Part shown: positions 53,524 to 53,614 of the stretch, piece after piece | Layout of the letters: every line of letters begins with the position of its first letter | Position numbering within the stretch: the first letter of the stretch is position 1 | Assembly (NCBI GenBank): GCA_018714125.1 | Contig: DVNV01000052.1 | Coordinates: 1-53,614 of the forward strand | Direction of reading: 5' to 3' | Source of the DNA: Candidatus Galloscillospira excrementipullorum | GTDB taxonomy: Bacteria > Bacillota > Clostridia > Oscillospirales > Feifaniaceae | Length of the DNA: 53,614 bases | Notes under the pieces: model-generated | Database searches by the model: none | What the model was told of the DNA's origin: nothing | What the model saw: only the letters and a program-made list of their open reading frames with translations | Position numbers and translations under genes: made by a program

Positions 53524-53614
53524 GCATGGTGCATGCGCCTTTGCCCGCCCTTCCCGGCTCCTGCTTAAGGGGCCGCTTGACGGGCCGGTGGGTGCGCAGC
53601 CTGCCGCATCGCGT

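Larger units (their letters stand above)
53157..53614. other. Intergenic region right of the S10 operon: AT-rich stretch, DnaA-box-like cluster, palindromes
   Basis: No coding gene is visible. From left to right: an A/T-rich stretch (53158-53215), three adjacent DnaA-box-like nonamers (53360-53389) and several GCATATGC-type palindromes (about 53452-53540). Layout resembles an origin-proximal region or a DnaA-regulated promoter; the gene to the right is outside the window. Confidence 0.55.

Noticed and set aside
1-53614. CRISPR arrays, insertion sequences, prophage, rRNA
   Set aside because: No regularly spaced repeats, transposase or integrase motifs, phage structural genes or rRNA signatures were seen on either strand.

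Overview
The window looks like chromosomal DNA of a spore-forming, GC-rich member of the Clostridia (Firmicutes). Evidence for this: spoVAC/spoVAD/spoVAE genes, a T-box leader on thrS, AGGAGG-type ribosome binding sites with frequent TTG/GTG starts, sigma-A style TTGACA/TATAAT promoters, a TepA-like ClpP-fold protease, and the secY-adk-map-KOW-infA-rpmJ-rpsM-rpsK-rpsD-rpoA-rplQ gene order. I see no rRNA, CRISPR array, transposase, integrase or phage gene. Many long open frames opposite real genes are artefacts of GC-rich codon usage.

Left part (1-15 kb). A nucleotidyltransferase and thrS (with T-box leader and promoter) lie on the minus strand, followed by a zinc-ribbon membrane protein. On the plus strand come an asparaginase-II-like protein and a cell-wall precursor cluster (alpha/beta hydrolase, membrane-fused MurF, Ddl) ending in a clear terminator, then an HTH membrane regulator. 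A minus-strand envelope pair (anchored protein plus SLH protein) follows, then an Lrp/AsnC regulator, TepA and an AEC transporter.

Middle (15-36 kb). A GltS-like transporter and an M20 amidohydrolase form a likely uptake/hydrolysis pair. The spore channel genes spoVAC-spoVAD and spoVAE are separated by a small minus-strand gene with its own promoter and terminator. A minus-strand set combines an SSS symporter, deoB, deoD, a thioesterase, an Smr-like protein and a YpsA-like protein. Plus-strand genes for a YcxB-like protein, ThiM and a one-domain MGMT protein follow. A tRNA-Leu(UAA) has its own promoter and terminator. Next is a tightly packed seven-gene minus-strand operon (PrsA-like foldase, HD hydrolase, FabK-like flavoenzyme, GT2, thioredoxin-like protein, GalE, radical SAM), then a NUDIX hydrolase and a P-loop kinase-like protein.

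Right part (36.6-53.6 kb). This is the complete S10-spc-alpha ribosomal superoperon, read leftwards from a strong promoter at about 53.13 kb through rpsJ to rplQ and ending at a bidirectional terminator. Two features are unusual. The rpsJ leader is about 430 nt long and contains a terminator-like hairpin. The rpsN-rpsH spacer is 462 bp in an otherwise compact operon. To the right of the promoter are an AT-rich stretch and three clustered DnaA-box-like nonamers, which may mark a nearby replication origin. The co-oriented ribosomal genes fit replication moving leftwards from there.
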